A stretch of 64,000 bases of DNA from Amycolatopsis roodepoortensis (GTDB lineage: Bacteria; Actinomycetota; Actinomycetes; Mycobacteriales; Pseudonocardiaceae). The stretch spans positions 744,001 through 808,000 of the forward strand of contig NZ_JADBEJ010000004.1 of NCBI RefSeq assembly GCF_014873915.1. Direction: 5' to 3'. Below the pieces are notes generated by a model. The model saw only the letters and a program-made list of their open reading frames with translations. It had not been told where the DNA came from and did no database searches. Shown piece by piece: positions 50,824 through 59,999 of this stretch; position 1 is the stretch's first letter, and every line of letters begins with the position of its first letter. The position numbers and the translations under genes were made by a program.

Positions 50824-52880
50824 ACCGTCACCACCAGACTGGCGTCCTCACCGACAACACAGCGCGCACCCGGCGGAACGACCACAGTGGACTCACGTTC
50901 CTCCACGATGGCCGGCCCCTCGACGTGATCACCCGGCCTAAGGCAGTACCTGTCGAACACCGCCGTGTCGACAAATCCACCTTCGCCGGGGAAGTACGCG
51001 GGACGGCTCCCCTTGCGCGCGTCGCCCTCGGCCTCGGCGCCCGCGAGTTTCAGCGTGACCTCGGGCGCGGGACCACTGGAGACGACGCGCCAGTTCAGCA
51101 CCTCGATCGCCACGTCCGGCCCGGTCCGCCGGTACAGCGTCCGATAGGTCTCGGTGAACGCGTCGATCAGCGACTCCGGCCAGTTCCCCCGTCCGACCGG
51201 CACGCGGATCTCGTAGCCCTGCCCGGAATACCGCATCTCGGCGATCCGGCGATGCGTCACGTCCGAACCGTCCACACCGGACTTCTCCAGGAGCTCCGCG
51301 CCCTCGGCCTCCATCTCGGCGAACCGCGCGTCGACCTGATCCCAGGAAAGGTCCAGTACCGCGGAACGTGCCGAACGCACGAAGTCGAAAGCCAGTGGCG
51401 CGGTGAGGAATCCCGCCGCGCTGAGCACTCCGGCGGCGGGCGGCGCGACCACCTCGGGCGCGCCGAGCGCCCGCGCCACCCCGACGCCGTGCACCGGACC
51501 GGCGCCACCGAAAGTGAACATCGGCAGCTTCGCCGGATCCTTGCCGCGCTCGACGGCGTGGACGCGCGCCGCGTTCGCCATGTCCTCGTTGACGCTGGTG
51601 TGGATGCCCCAGGCGGCCTCTTCGACGCTGACACCGAGCGGCCCGGCGATTTTCGAGCGGATGGCCTCGCGCGCGCTTTCGAGATCCAAGGTCATTCCGC
51701 CGCCGAGGAAATATCCCGGGTCCAGGTAACCGAGCACGAGGTCGGCGTCCGTCACGGTCGGCTCGGCACCGCCTCGTCCGTAACAGACCGGCCCGGGCTC
51801 GGACCCCGCCGAATCCGGGCCGACGGTGAGCAGGCCGAGCGCGTCGATCCGCGCGATCGAGCCGCCACCGACCCCGATCTCGATCATGTCCGTGACCGGA
51901 ACCTTGACCGGCAGCCCGGAACCCGGCAGCAGCCGGTACTTCCGGTCCACTTCGAACTCGTGCGTCACCAGCGGCGCGCCATCGGAGATCAGGCACAGTT
52001 TCGCCGTCGTGCCACCCATGTCGAAGGCCAGCAGATCATCGACACCGGCCGCGGCACCGATCGCGGAAGCGGCCAGCGCCCCGCCCGCCGGGCCGGATTC
52101 GAGGATGCGGATCGGGTAGCGCGCGGCGGTGTCCACCGTCGCGATACCCCCGTTGGACAGCATGATGTGCGGCGACGGCCGCACCCCGGCCTCGTGCAGG
52201 CGCCTTTCCAGATCCCGCAGGTAGCGTTCGGTGAGGTCCTGGACGTAGACGTTCGCGACCGTGGTCGACATCCGTTCGAACTCGCGGATCTCGGGGACGA
52301 CCTCGCTGGAGAGCGCGACCCGCAGACGGGGTGCGACCTCCCGCAGCACCTCGGCGGCCCGTCTTTCGTGCGCGGGATTCGTGAAGGCGTGCAGGAAACA
52401 GATCGCCACCGCGTCGATGCCCCTGGCGTCGAGCTCCCGGCCGAGCCGCGCGACGTACTCCTCGTCCAGTCCTTTGTGGACGGTACCGTCGGCGAGGATC
52501 CGCTCGGGGACGTCGAACCGCAGGTGCCGTGGCACCAGCGGCGTCGGTAGTTCGATGAGCAGGTCGTACAGTTCGTACCGGTGCTCGCGCCGCATCTCCA
52601 GCACGTCGCGGAAACCGGCGGTCGCGAGCAGCGCCGTGCGCGCCCCCTTGCGTTCGATCAGCGCGTTCGTGACCAGCGTGGTGCCGTGCACGAACCGCTC
52701 GACGTCGCCCGCGTCCAGCCCGGCGTCGGCGAGTGTCCTCTTGAGACCTTCCTCGACCGCGCGGGCGGGTTCGCCGTGCGTCGTCAGCACCTTGCCGACG
52801 GCCACGACCCCGGTCCCGTCGAGCACGCAGAGATCGGTGAAGGTGCCGCCGATGTCCACGCCGACGCGGAGCCCGGTCAC
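50820..52880 (-). CDS. hyuA: Hydantoinase A/oxoprolinase subunit
   Basis: 686 residues. N-terminal ASKHA ATPase fold: VGVDIGGTFTDLCVLDGTGVV, HGTTLVTNALIERKGARTALL and GGTTAKLCLI, with GRGGAEPTVTDADLVLGYL further on. This subunit binds ATP and, with HyuB, opens lactam rings such as hydantoins. It overlaps the TPP-enzyme stop (GTGA) and hyuB start (ATGA), so the three are made together. Confidence 0.93.
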   Translation of the reverse strand: MTGLRVGVDIGGTFTDLCVLDGTGVVAVGKVLTTHGEPARAVEEGLKRTLADAGLDAGDVERFVHGTTLVTNALIERKGARTALLATAGFRDVLEMRREHRYELYDLLIELPTPLVPRHLRFDVPERILADGTVHKGLDEEYVARLGRELDARGIDAVAICFLHAFTNPAHERRAAEVLREVAPRLRVALSSEVVPEIREFERMSTTVANVYVQDLTERYLRDLERRLHEAGVRPSPHIMLSNGGIATVDTAARYPIRILESGPAGGALAASAIGAAAGVDDLLAFDMGGTTAKLCLISDGAPLVTHEFEVDRKYRLLPGSGLPVKVPVTDMIEIGVGGGSIARIDALGLLTVGPDSAGSEPGPVCYGRGGAEPTVTDADLVLGYLDPGYFLGGGMTLDLESAREAIRSKIAGPLGVSVEEAAWGIHTSVNEDMANAARVHAVERGKDPAKLPMFTFGGAGPVHGVGVARALGAPEVVAPPAAGVLSAAGFLTAPLAFDFVRSARSAVLDLSWDQVDARFAEMEAEGAELLEKSGVDGSDVTHRRIAEMRYSGQGYEIRVPVGRGNWPESLIDAFTETYRTLYRRTGPDVAIEVLNWRVVSSGPAPEVTLKLAGAEAEGDARKGSRPAYFPGEGGFVDTAVFDRYCLRPGDHVEGPAIVEERESTVVVPPGARCVVGEDASLVVTV

Positions 52881-54508
52881 GAGGATTCCTTGCGGTACCA
52901 GCGCGGCGAGGTGTTGAGCGGCGGCGCCATCTTCGCGCGCACGACCAGCACGTTGGGCTCGTCGGACTCGACGAATTCACCGAGCAGCCGCCGGAACGCG
53001 CGCCCGAACCCGGAGACCCGGTCCGCGTGCACCCCGAAAGACCTCGCCAGGCCGACGAAATCGGGACTGTCCCAGTCGACACCCCGGCGCGGCAGCCCCG
53101 CGCGATCCTGGTCGTAGCGGAGCATCCCGTAGCCGCCGTCGTCGACGACGATCACCGTGACCGGCAGCTGTTCCTGCGCCAGTGTGTGCAGATCACCGCA
53201 GCCGAACAGGAAACCGCCGTCACCGCTGACGCAGATCGCGCGGCCGGCGCCCGCGGCACTCGCGCCGAGCGCGGCGGGAAAGCCGTAACCGAGCGTGCCC
53301 CAGCCCATCGGGTACGCGAGCTTGCGCGGCGCGCGGACACGATGGAACCCGCCGATCCAATACCCGGCCACGCACATGTCCGCGACCACGACCGCGTCGG
53401 CCGGCAGCACCTCGTCCAAAGTGGACAGAAGGTCCGCGGCCTGCGGTTCCTCCTCCTTGATCCGCTGCCGGACCCGGGCGGAGACCTTGGCGAGCCTGCC
53501 GACGAGGGCCGCGATACCCGGCCGTTCCTCGACCTTCAGCGCCTCGACGAGCACCCTGGCGTCACCGACCAGTGTGATGTCCGGCTGGTAGTTCTTGGCC
53601 GCGTCGTCCGGGTCGACGTTGATCGCGATGAGCTTCTTCGGCTTCGGCATCAGCCAGTTCTGCGTCATCAGCCCGTCGAAGTCGGTGCCGATCGCGAGGA
53701 CGACGTCGGCCTCGTCCCACAGGGCGCCGACCTCGGGCGCGTGCACCGGATTCGGGGCGAGGCAGGGATGGTCGACCGGCAGCAGCCCGCGGGCGCCGAA
53801 CGTGGTGAGCACCGGCGCGGCCAGCCGTTCGGCGAGTTTCCCGATCGCCTCTCCGGCCTCGGCGCGCAGGGCGCCCCCGCCCGCCCAGATCAGGGGCCGG
53901 TCGGCGGCCGCGAGCAGGGTCTCGGCCTCGGTGAGATCCGGGATCTCGGCTGGCCGGGCGTGCGACCGCGGCGGACGGCGCGCGGGCGTCCGCTCGGACA
54001 GGAAGTCGGTCGGGATGCCGAGGTACACCGGCCCGCTCTGCGGCTGGAGCGCGAGCCGGGCCGCGCGATGGAGCGTGGCGGCGACCTGGTCGGCGCTGGT
54101 GACGGTGAACCCGGCCTTGGTGACCGGCGCGAACATCGCCTGCTGGTCCGACGTCTCGTGCAGCACGCCGCGGACCACGCCCGGCCGCCGGAGCGTGGAC
54201 GGGATGTCGGTCGCGATGATCAGCACCGGCGCGGCCGACGCCATGGCCTCACCGACGGCGGCGAGCGTGTTCGCCGCGCCGGGTCCCGTGGTCACCAGGG
54301 CGACGCCGAGCTTGCCCGTCGCGCGGGCGTAACCGTCGGCCGCGTATCCCGCCGTCTGCTCGTGCCGGACCCCCACCAGCCGGATGTCCGTATCGGCCAG
54401 CGCCTCCCATAACGGCAGGTTGTGCACCCCGGGGAGACCGAAGACGACTTCGGTCCCCAGAGCGGTCAGCGCGTCGGCGAGATGCTGGGCTCCGGTGGGT
54501 GCAGGCAC
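52877..54508 (-). CDS. Thiamine-pyrophosphate-dependent decarboxylase/synthase
   Basis: 543 residues in the three-domain form of acetolactate synthase/benzoylformate decarboxylase enzymes: N-terminal VRHEQTAGYAADGYARATGKLGVALVTTGPGAANT with the active-site Glu, FAD/cofactor-like middle, and TPP domain GDGGFLFGCGDLHTLAQEQLPVTVIVVDDGGYG. It probably acts on a 2-oxo acid. First gene of the hydantoinase operon, so it may process a deaminated product. Alternatives are oxalyl-CoA decarboxylase-like or sulfopyruvate/phosphonopyruvate-type enzymes. Confidence 0.9.
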   Translation of the reverse strand: MPAPTGAQHLADALTALGTEVVFGLPGVHNLPLWEALADTDIRLVGVRHEQTAGYAADGYARATGKLGVALVTTGPGAANTLAAVGEAMASAAPVLIIATDIPSTLRRPGVVRGVLHETSDQQAMFAPVTKAGFTVTSADQVAATLHRAARLALQPQSGPVYLGIPTDFLSERTPARRPPRSHARPAEIPDLTEAETLLAAADRPLIWAGGGALRAEAGEAIGKLAERLAAPVLTTFGARGLLPVDHPCLAPNPVHAPEVGALWDEADVVLAIGTDFDGLMTQNWLMPKPKKLIAINVDPDDAAKNYQPDITLVGDARVLVEALKVEERPGIAALVGRLAKVSARVRQRIKEEEPQAADLLSTLDEVLPADAVVVADMCVAGYWIGGFHRVRAPRKLAYPMGWGTLGYGFPAALGASAAGAGRAICVSGDGGFLFGCGDLHTLAQEQLPVTVIVVDDGGYGMLRYDQDRAGLPRRGVDWDSPDFVGLARSFGVHADRVSGFGRAFRRLLGEFVESDEPNVLVVRAKMAPPLNTSPRWYRKESS

Positions 54509-54551
54509 CCCGCCGATAGTGCCAGATCGTTCAACGATCCAGCAACCAACC

Positions 54552-54612
54552 GCTGCGCGTGAAGGCCCCCTTCCCTCGGCTGAGCCGAGGGAAGGGGGCC
54601 TTCACGCGCAGC
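54552..54612. repeat. Long palindrome, family A copy 4
   Basis: 30-nt arms (54552-54581, 54583-54612) around one central base; the inner 27 bases match the other copies. It lies between the TPP-enzyme start and the PPOX end, so it terminates the operon starting at 57388. Confidence 0.87.
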
Positions 54613-54617
54613 TGGCC

Positions 54618-55241
54618 TCAGTACAACCCGGCCGAGTAGGCCGCGGGAGCGTAGTACGCCTCCAAGTCGGCCAGGCTGTCCTCCGGCCGCTCGAAGGTCT
54701 TGGAGATCACCGCCCGCGACGGCAGCGCGTCCGGCGTCCAGCTCTCCGGCGACCAGAGCTTCGACCGCATGAACGCCTTCTGGCAGTGGTGGAAGATCTC
54801 GTCGATGTCGACGACCAGCGCGAGCTTCGGCCGGTTGCCGTTCACGATCATGTCGTCGAAGAACGGCGCCTCCCGCACGAGCCGCGCGCGGCCGTTGATC
54901 CGCAGCGTGTCGCCGCGGCCGGGGATCAGGTAGATCAGCCCGACGTGCGGATTCGACAGCACGTTGCGGAACCCGTCGGCGCGCCGGTTGCCGGGACGCT
55001 CCGGGATGGCGATCCGCGTGTCGTCCAGGACCAGGGTGAACCCGGCCGGGTCGCCCTTCGGCGAGACGTCGCAGGTGCCGTCCGCCGCCGACGTCGCGAT
55101 CAGCACGAACGGGGACTCCGCGAGCCACTGGCGGTCCATCTCGTGCAGCTTCGGGCGCGCCTTGTTCGCGGTCCGTTCCAGCGGCGGCGGCAGGATCTCG
55201 CGCAGCTCGGCCTCGGTGGTGACTTCGACGAACTCAGACAA
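54618..55241 (-). CDS. PPOX-family (MSMEG_1061-like) FMN-binding protein
   Basis: 207 residues from a TTG at 55241, the only start that keeps the conserved N-terminal EVTTEAELREILPPPLE. Conserved core: WLAESPFVLIATSAADGTCDVSPKGDPAGF, IPERPGNRRADGFRNVLSNPHVGLIYLIPGRGDTLRINGRARLV, and FHHCQKAFMRSKLW. These are flavin-binding PPOX proteins of unknown substrate. The start overlaps the upstream FAD oxidase stop, so they are coupled. Confidence 0.87.
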   Translation of the reverse strand: MSEFVEVTTEAELREILPPPLERTANKARPKLHEMDRQWLAESPFVLIATSAADGTCDVSPKGDPAGFTLVLDDTRIAIPERPGNRRADGFRNVLSNPHVGLIYLIPGRGDTLRINGRARLVREAPFFDDMIVNGNRPKLALVVDIDEIFHHCQKAFMRSKLWSPESWTPDALPSRAVISKTFERPEDSLADLEAYYAPAAYSAGLY

Positions 55242-56391
55242 TGTTGTGCTCCCTCGTCACGGCCCGGTCGCCGGCGAACCGGCGGACGTCGAGCCCGCTG
55301 ATGTCGATCTCCGGGACCCGCCCCAGGTAGAGGTCCCGCACGAGCTCACCCACCGCCGGGCCCATCTGGAACCCGTGTCCCGAGAAGCCGGTGGCGTAGA
55401 AGAACCGCGACAGGTGGACGCTTTCCCCCACGATCTGGTTGCGGTCGGGCGTGACCTCGTACAGCCCGGCCCAGCCGCCGCGGATCCCCGCGTCGAGCAC
55501 CGCGGGCACCCGGCGCGCGGCGATCTCGGCGAGTTTCGGCAGCCACTCGCCCGGCTGATAGCGGGTGTCGAAGCCGGGGTCACCGTCACCGTCGCAGAAG
55601 GACATCGCCAGGCCGGCGCCCTCGCGGTGGAAGTAGAAGGCGGACGGCATCTCGATGGTCAGCGGCACTCGTCCGGGCAGGTCCGCGACCGGTCCGGTGA
55701 ACACGACCTGCCGCCGGAACGGCCGCACCGGGAGGTCGACGCCCGCGAGCTCGCCGATCCGGCCCGACCACGCGCCCGCGGCGCAGACCACCGCGTCCGT
55801 CCGCACGAAACCGGCCGAGGTCCGGACACCGGTGATCTCGTCACCGTCGCGTTCGATCCCGACGACCTCGACGCCGGTCCTGAGCACCGCGCCGTGCGCG
55901 CGGGCCGCCCGCGCGTAGCCCTGGACCGCGGAGTCCGGAGTCGCCTTCGCGTCGTCCGGCGACCACAGCGCGGCGACCACACCCTCGGTGTCGATCAGCG
56001 GGGAGAGCCGCCGCGCTTCGGCGGGCTCGACGAGACGGCTGCGGACGCCGTAGGAGTTCTGCAGTTCGGCGCAGCGCTCGAATTCGGGCAGGTCCGCGGG
56101 GTCGGTGACCAGGTACAGGTAGCCGTCGCGGCGGAAGTCGATCTCGGTCCCGTACGTCTCGGCGAAGGAGGCGTACTCGGCGAGCCCGCGCAGGCCGATC
56201 TCGATGTTGACCCGGGTGGTGAACGACGACCGGATCCCGCCCGCCGCCTTCGCCGTCGAGCCCGCGCCCAGGATGTCGCGTTCGAGCAGGAGGACCGGGA
56301 CGCCGGCGGCGGCGAGCCGGTACGCGCAGGCGACCCCGATGATGCCGCCGCCGATCACGACGACGCCGGTGCGTTCAGGCAGTGACTCCAT
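55234..56391 (-). CDS. FAD-dependent amino-acid/sarcosine oxidase-type protein (DAO family)
   Basis: 385 residues. GxGxxG motif VVVIGGGIIGVACAYRLAAAGVPVLLLERD, then STAKAAGGIRSSF and a C-terminal GWAGLYEVTPDRNQIVGE with GFSGHGFQMGPAVGELV. This is the sarcosine/glycine/D-amino-acid oxidase family, which oxidises secondary or alpha amines. It lies between the GST-like and PPOX genes in one unit and next to the hydantoinase operon, which suggests N-methyl amino acid oxidation, but this is only inferred. Confidence 0.9.
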   Translation of the reverse strand: MESLPERTGVVVIGGGIIGVACAYRLAAAGVPVLLLERDILGAGSTAKAAGGIRSSFTTRVNIEIGLRGLAEYASFAETYGTEIDFRRDGYLYLVTDPADLPEFERCAELQNSYGVRSRLVEPAEARRLSPLIDTEGVVAALWSPDDAKATPDSAVQGYARAARAHGAVLRTGVEVVGIERDGDEITGVRTSAGFVRTDAVVCAAGAWSGRIGELAGVDLPVRPFRRQVVFTGPVADLPGRVPLTIEMPSAFYFHREGAGLAMSFCDGDGDPGFDTRYQPGEWLPKLAEIAARRVPAVLDAGIRGGWAGLYEVTPDRNQIVGESVHLSRFFYATGFSGHGFQMGPAVGELVRDLYLGRVPEIDISGLDVRRFAGDRAVTREHNIV

Positions 56392-57388
56392 CCGTGTCCC
56401 CGATCCGTTCGTCCTCGGGCGGCGGTCCCGGTGGCGTGCCGTCGCCGAACGGGCGCCCGCCCAGCTGCTCCCGGTGATGCGGCGTCGTCCAGCCGGACGG
56501 GTCCGGTCCCAAGGGGACGATCCGCGTCGGGTTCACCTGCTCGTGCACCGCGTGGTAGTGCCGCTTGATGTGGTCGAAGTCGACGGTGTCACCGAAACCG
56601 GGCGTTTGGAAGAGGTCGCGGGCGTAGGCCCAGAGCACGGGCATCTCGGTCAGCTTGTTCCGGTTGCATTTGAAGTGCCCGTGGTAGACGGCGTCGAAGC
56701 GGACGAGCGTGGTGAACAACCGGATGTCCGCTTCGGTGATCGTGTCACCGACGAGGTAGCGCTGCTTTTCGAGCCGGTCGGAAAGCGCGTCCAGCATGGC
56801 GAACAGCCGGGTGTAGGCGTCCTCGTACGCGGCCTGTTTGGTCGCGAAACCGGCTTGGTAGACGGCGGCGTTGACATCGGCGTAGACCCCCGCGTTGACG
56901 TCGTCGATCTCGCCGCGAAGTCGCTCTGGGTAAAGGTCGGGCGCGCCGGGCCGGTGGAGGCTGGTCCATTCGGTGGACAGATCCAGCGTGATCTGCGGAT
57001 AGTCGTTACTCACCAGCCGTTTGCTCGGAATGTCCACAATGGCCGGAACGCTGATCCCGCCCATGTAGTGCGGATCGGCCGCGTGATAGGCCTCGGCGAG
57101 GTACTTGATCCCGAGCACCGGGTCCCGGTCACCGGGATCGAGGGTGAACCGCCAGCTCTTCTCGTCCTGGATCGGGTCGGCGACGGCCACGCTCAGCGCG
57201 GACTCGAGGCCGAGCAGCCGCCGGACGACCAGCCCACGGCTCGCCCAGGGACAGGCCCGGCTGACCACCAGCCGGTATCTCCCCGCCTCCACCGGCCAGC
57301 CGTCGCGGCCGTCGGCGGTGACACGCGCGTCGAAATGGTTGGCGGACCGACGGAACTCACCCGTCTGCGGATCGGTCGGGATCGTCAT
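56375..57388 (-). CDS. Glutathionyl-hydroquinone-reductase-like GST (Xi class)
   Basis: 337 residues from ATG 57388. It has the family signatures: active-site SRACPWASRGLVVRRLLGLE with the catalytic Cys, GISVPAIVDIPSKRLVSNDYPQI, and the C-terminal helical domain KQAAYEDAYTRLFAMLDALSDRLEKQRYLVGDTITEADIRLFTTLVRFDAVYHGHFKCN. Xi-class GSTs reduce glutathionyl-hydroquinones. Actinomycetes use mycothiol rather than glutathione, so the natural thiol is probably different. Its end overlaps the oxidase start by 17 bases. Confidence 0.92.
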   Translation of the reverse strand: MTIPTDPQTGEFRRSANHFDARVTADGRDGWPVEAGRYRLVVSRACPWASRGLVVRRLLGLESALSVAVADPIQDEKSWRFTLDPGDRDPVLGIKYLAEAYHAADPHYMGGISVPAIVDIPSKRLVSNDYPQITLDLSTEWTSLHRPGAPDLYPERLRGEIDDVNAGVYADVNAAVYQAGFATKQAAYEDAYTRLFAMLDALSDRLEKQRYLVGDTITEADIRLFTTLVRFDAVYHGHFKCNRNKLTEMPVLWAYARDLFQTPGFGDTVDFDHIKRHYHAVHEQVNPTRIVPLGPDPSGWTTPHHREQLGGRPFGDGTPPGPPPEDERIGDTDGVTA

Positions 57389-57483
57389 GTGAGCCACCCT
57401 AAAGCGTGAGAAGGTGGTTTCGGTGTGCGTAGACTCTGGCACCCGGCGTGTCCGCACGCCGCCGCGCGGAAGGTGGTCCGACG

Positions 57484-58860
57484 ATGCCGTTCATGCCCGT
57501 GACCGACTCGATGTTCCTTCTCGTGGAGACGCGCGAACATCCGATGCACGTCGGCGGACTGCAACTGTTCAGGAAACCCGAGGGCGCCGGGGACGACTAT
57601 CTGCGTGACGTCCGCAAGAGCCTGCTCGATTCCGACAACATGCGCTCGGTGTTCCGGCGCCGTCCCGCCCGGCCGGTCAACACCGCGGGCCACGTCGCGT
57701 GGGCGACCGACAACGATCTCGAACTCGACTACCACTTCCGGCATTCGGCGCTGCCCCAGCCCGGCCGGATCCGCGAGCTGCTGGAGCTGACCGGCCGCTG
57801 GCACAGCACCCTGCTCGACCGGCACCGCCCGCTGTGGGAGATCCACCTGGTCGAGGGCCTGCAGGACGGCCGGTTCGCGATCTACAGCAAGATCCACCAC
57901 GCGCTGATGGACGGCGTTTCGGCGCTGCGGCATCTGCAGGGCACGCTGTCGGACGACCCGGCCGACCTCGACTGCCCGCCGCCGTGGGGGCGCCGCGCCA
58001 AACCGGACGGCGGCCGCAACGGCAAGGTGTCGCCCTCGGTGTTCCGCACCTTCGGCAAGACGGTCAACCAGCTCGCCGGTATCGCGCCCGCCGCGATGAA
58101 GGTGGCGCGGGAAGCGTTCCAGGAGCACACGCTCACGCTGCCGGCGCAGGCGCCGAAGACGATGCTGAACGTGCCCATCGGCGGGGCGCGCCGGTTCGCC
58201 GCGCAGTCGTGGTCGCTGGACCGGGTGCGCAAGGTGGCGACCGCGGCCGGGGTGTCGCGCAACGACGTCGTCCTCGCGATGTGCTCGGGCGCGCTGCGCG
58301 ACTACCTGATGGAACAGAACGCGCTCCCCGACGTGCCGCTGACCGCGATGGTCCCGGTTTCCTTGCGGCGTAAGGACAGCGGGGACGCGGCGGGGAACAA
58401 CATCGGCGCACTGCTGTGCAACCTGGCCACCCATCTGACCGATCCGGCCGCCCGGCTGGCGACGATCAACGCGTCCATGCGGAACGGGAAGAAGCTCTTC
58501 TCGGAGCTGACCCCGCTGCAAACGCTGCTGCTGTCGGGGATCAACGTCGCGCAGCTCGGCATCTCACCGATCCCCGGCTTCGTGAACAACACGAAACCGC
58601 CGTTCAACCTGGTGATCTCCAACGTTCCGGGGCCGCGCAAGCAGATGTACTGGAACGGCGCCGCGCTCGACGGCATCTATCCGGCGTCGGTACTGCTGGA
58701 CGGGCAGGCCCTGAACATCACGCTGACCAGCAACGGCGACAACCTGGACTTCGGGATCACCGGCTGCCGCCGGAGCGTGCCGCATCTGCAGCGCATCCTG
58801 ACCCACCTGGACACCGCGCTCGCCGAACTCGAACACTCGGTGTCCATTGGGCGCAGCTGA
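57484..58860 (+). CDS. Wax ester synthase/diacylglycerol acyltransferase (WS/DGAT)
   Basis: 458 residues from ATG 57484. Condensation-domain-like catalytic motif HHALMDG (His138, His139, Asp143) and the C-terminal PPFNLVISNVPGPRKQMYWNGA and AVLLDGQALNITLTSNGDNLDFG identify the WS/DGAT family, which esterifies fatty acyl-CoA with alcohols or diacylglycerol to make wax or storage triacylglycerol. Its own promoter lies in the 95-base gap to the divergent GST gene. It ends in a long palindrome. Confidence 0.94.
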   Translation: MPFMPVTDSMFLLVETREHPMHVGGLQLFRKPEGAGDDYLRDVRKSLLDSDNMRSVFRRRPARPVNTAGHVAWATDNDLELDYHFRHSALPQPGRIRELLELTGRWHSTLLDRHRPLWEIHLVEGLQDGRFAIYSKIHHALMDGVSALRHLQGTLSDDPADLDCPPPWGRRAKPDGGRNGKVSPSVFRTFGKTVNQLAGIAPAAMKVAREAFQEHTLTLPAQAPKTMLNVPIGGARRFAAQSWSLDRVRKVATAAGVSRNDVVLAMCSGALRDYLMEQNALPDVPLTAMVPVSLRRKDSGDAAGNNIGALLCNLATHLTDPAARLATINASMRNGKKLFSELTPLQTLLLSGINVAQLGISPIPGFVNNTKPPFNLVISNVPGPRKQMYWNGAALDGIYPASVLLDGQALNITLTSNGDNLDFGITGCRRSVPHLQRILTHLDTALAELEHSVSIGRS

Positions 58861-58935
58861 CGAAAACGTTCCGCGGGGCGCCTGGCCACAAGAACCTCAC
58901 GTTCTCGTACATGGCGCCCCGCAAAACGTTTTCGT
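58860..58935. terminator. Long inverted repeat between convergent genes
   Basis: 23-nt arms (58860-58882, 58913-58935) with two mismatches and a 30-nt loop that contains a second small stem (GAAC/GTTC). The first base is the last base of the WS/DGAT stop. It sits between that gene and the convergent sugar dehydrogenase, as expected for a shared terminator. Confidence 0.75.
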
Positions 58936-59012
58936 GGGCCTCCGGCCCGAAAGAGGCTGCGCCGGTGAAGTCTCCGCCGGGCGCGGAGCGCCCTTGGGGA
59001 GACCCTTGAGAG

Positions 59013-59999
59013 TTAGCTGCCGTCGGAGACGTAGAGGGCGCCCGGGGTGATCGTGTACAGCTGGCCGTCCGGGCCGGCGGTCGCGTCACGCGTGCGGCCG
59101 AGGTTGGTCCAAAGCTTGCCGCCGTTGCCGTTCAGGTCGAGCTTGTACGTGCCGCCCTTCAGGGACGCCATGTACAGCGAACCCTTGTAGGCCGCGAGCC
59201 CGCTCGGCGTCGCCGAGGACGTCGGCCAGGACTTGACCGGGTTGGTCATCCCGGCCGTGTTGCACGGACCCTCGCAGGTCGGCCAGCCGTAGTTCTTGCC
59301 GGGCTCGATCTTGTTCAGCTCGTCGAGCTTGTTCGAGCCGATGTCGGAGATGTACAGCTGGCCGTTCGCCCAGGTCAGGCCCTGGACGTTGCGATGGCCG
59401 TAGGAGTAGACGCGGCTGTTGAACGGGTTGCCGGGCGCGGCCGCGCCGTCGGTGGTGACCCGCAGGACCTTGCCGCCGAGGGAGTTCTTGTTCTGCGCGT
59501 TGGCGCCGTTCTGGCCGTCGCCGGTACCCGCGTAAAGGTAGCCGTCCGGGCCGAACCGGATCCGCCCGCCGTGGTGGTACTGCGAACCACGCGGGATGCC
59601 GGTGACGATCGGCGTCGGTGTCTGGCCCAGCTTCAGCTTGGCGATCCGGTTGTCGGAGCTGGTCGTGTAGTAGATGAAGACCGTCTGGTCGGTGGCGTAG
59701 TTCGGCGAGACGGCGATACCGAGCAGGCCGGCCTCCGCGGTGACGCTCACCCCGGGGATGGTCTGGACCGTGGTGACCTTGCCCGCCTTGTCGATCTTGC
59801 TGATCGTCCTGGCGTCCTTCTGCGTGAAGACGCCGGTGCCGTCGGGCAGGAAGTCGATCGACCAGGCCTGGTTGAGGCCGCTCGCGAGCTGTCTGATCGC
59901 CTGGGTCGACGGCGGCGCTTCGGCGGCCGCCGGAACGGCCGCGATCGACACGGCCGTCGCCGCGGCGAACGTGGCGGCGAGAGTACGACGTAAGGACAT
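59013..59999 (-). CDS. Secreted PQQ-dependent sugar (glucose/sorbosone) dehydrogenase-like protein
   Basis: 328 residues with Sec signal (ATFAAATAVSIAAVPAAAEA). The mature beta-propeller has the GSDH family motifs: WSIDFLPDGTGVFTQKDA, AGLLGIAVSPNY, the catalytic-type His pair in YHHGGRIRFGPDGYLYAGTGDGQNG (His142/143), SYGHRNVQGLTW, and EPGKNYGWPTCEG. Soluble glucose dehydrogenases with this fold use PQQ and calcium to oxidise aldoses outside the membrane. It is divergent from, and 315 bases away from, the pqq operon that would make its cofactor; the gap contains a 10-bp inverted repeat. Confidence 0.93.
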   Translation of the reverse strand: MSLRRTLAATFAAATAVSIAAVPAAAEAPPSTQAIRQLASGLNQAWSIDFLPDGTGVFTQKDARTISKIDKAGKVTTVQTIPGVSVTAEAGLLGIAVSPNYATDQTVFIYYTTSSDNRIAKLKLGQTPTPIVTGIPRGSQYHHGGRIRFGPDGYLYAGTGDGQNGANAQNKNSLGGKVLRVTTDGAAAPGNPFNSRVYSYGHRNVQGLTWANGQLYISDIGSNKLDELNKIEPGKNYGWPTCEGPCNTAGMTNPVKSWPTSSATPSGLAAYKGSLYMASLKGGTYKLDLNGNGGKLWTNLGRTRDATAGPDGQLYTITPGALYVSDGS

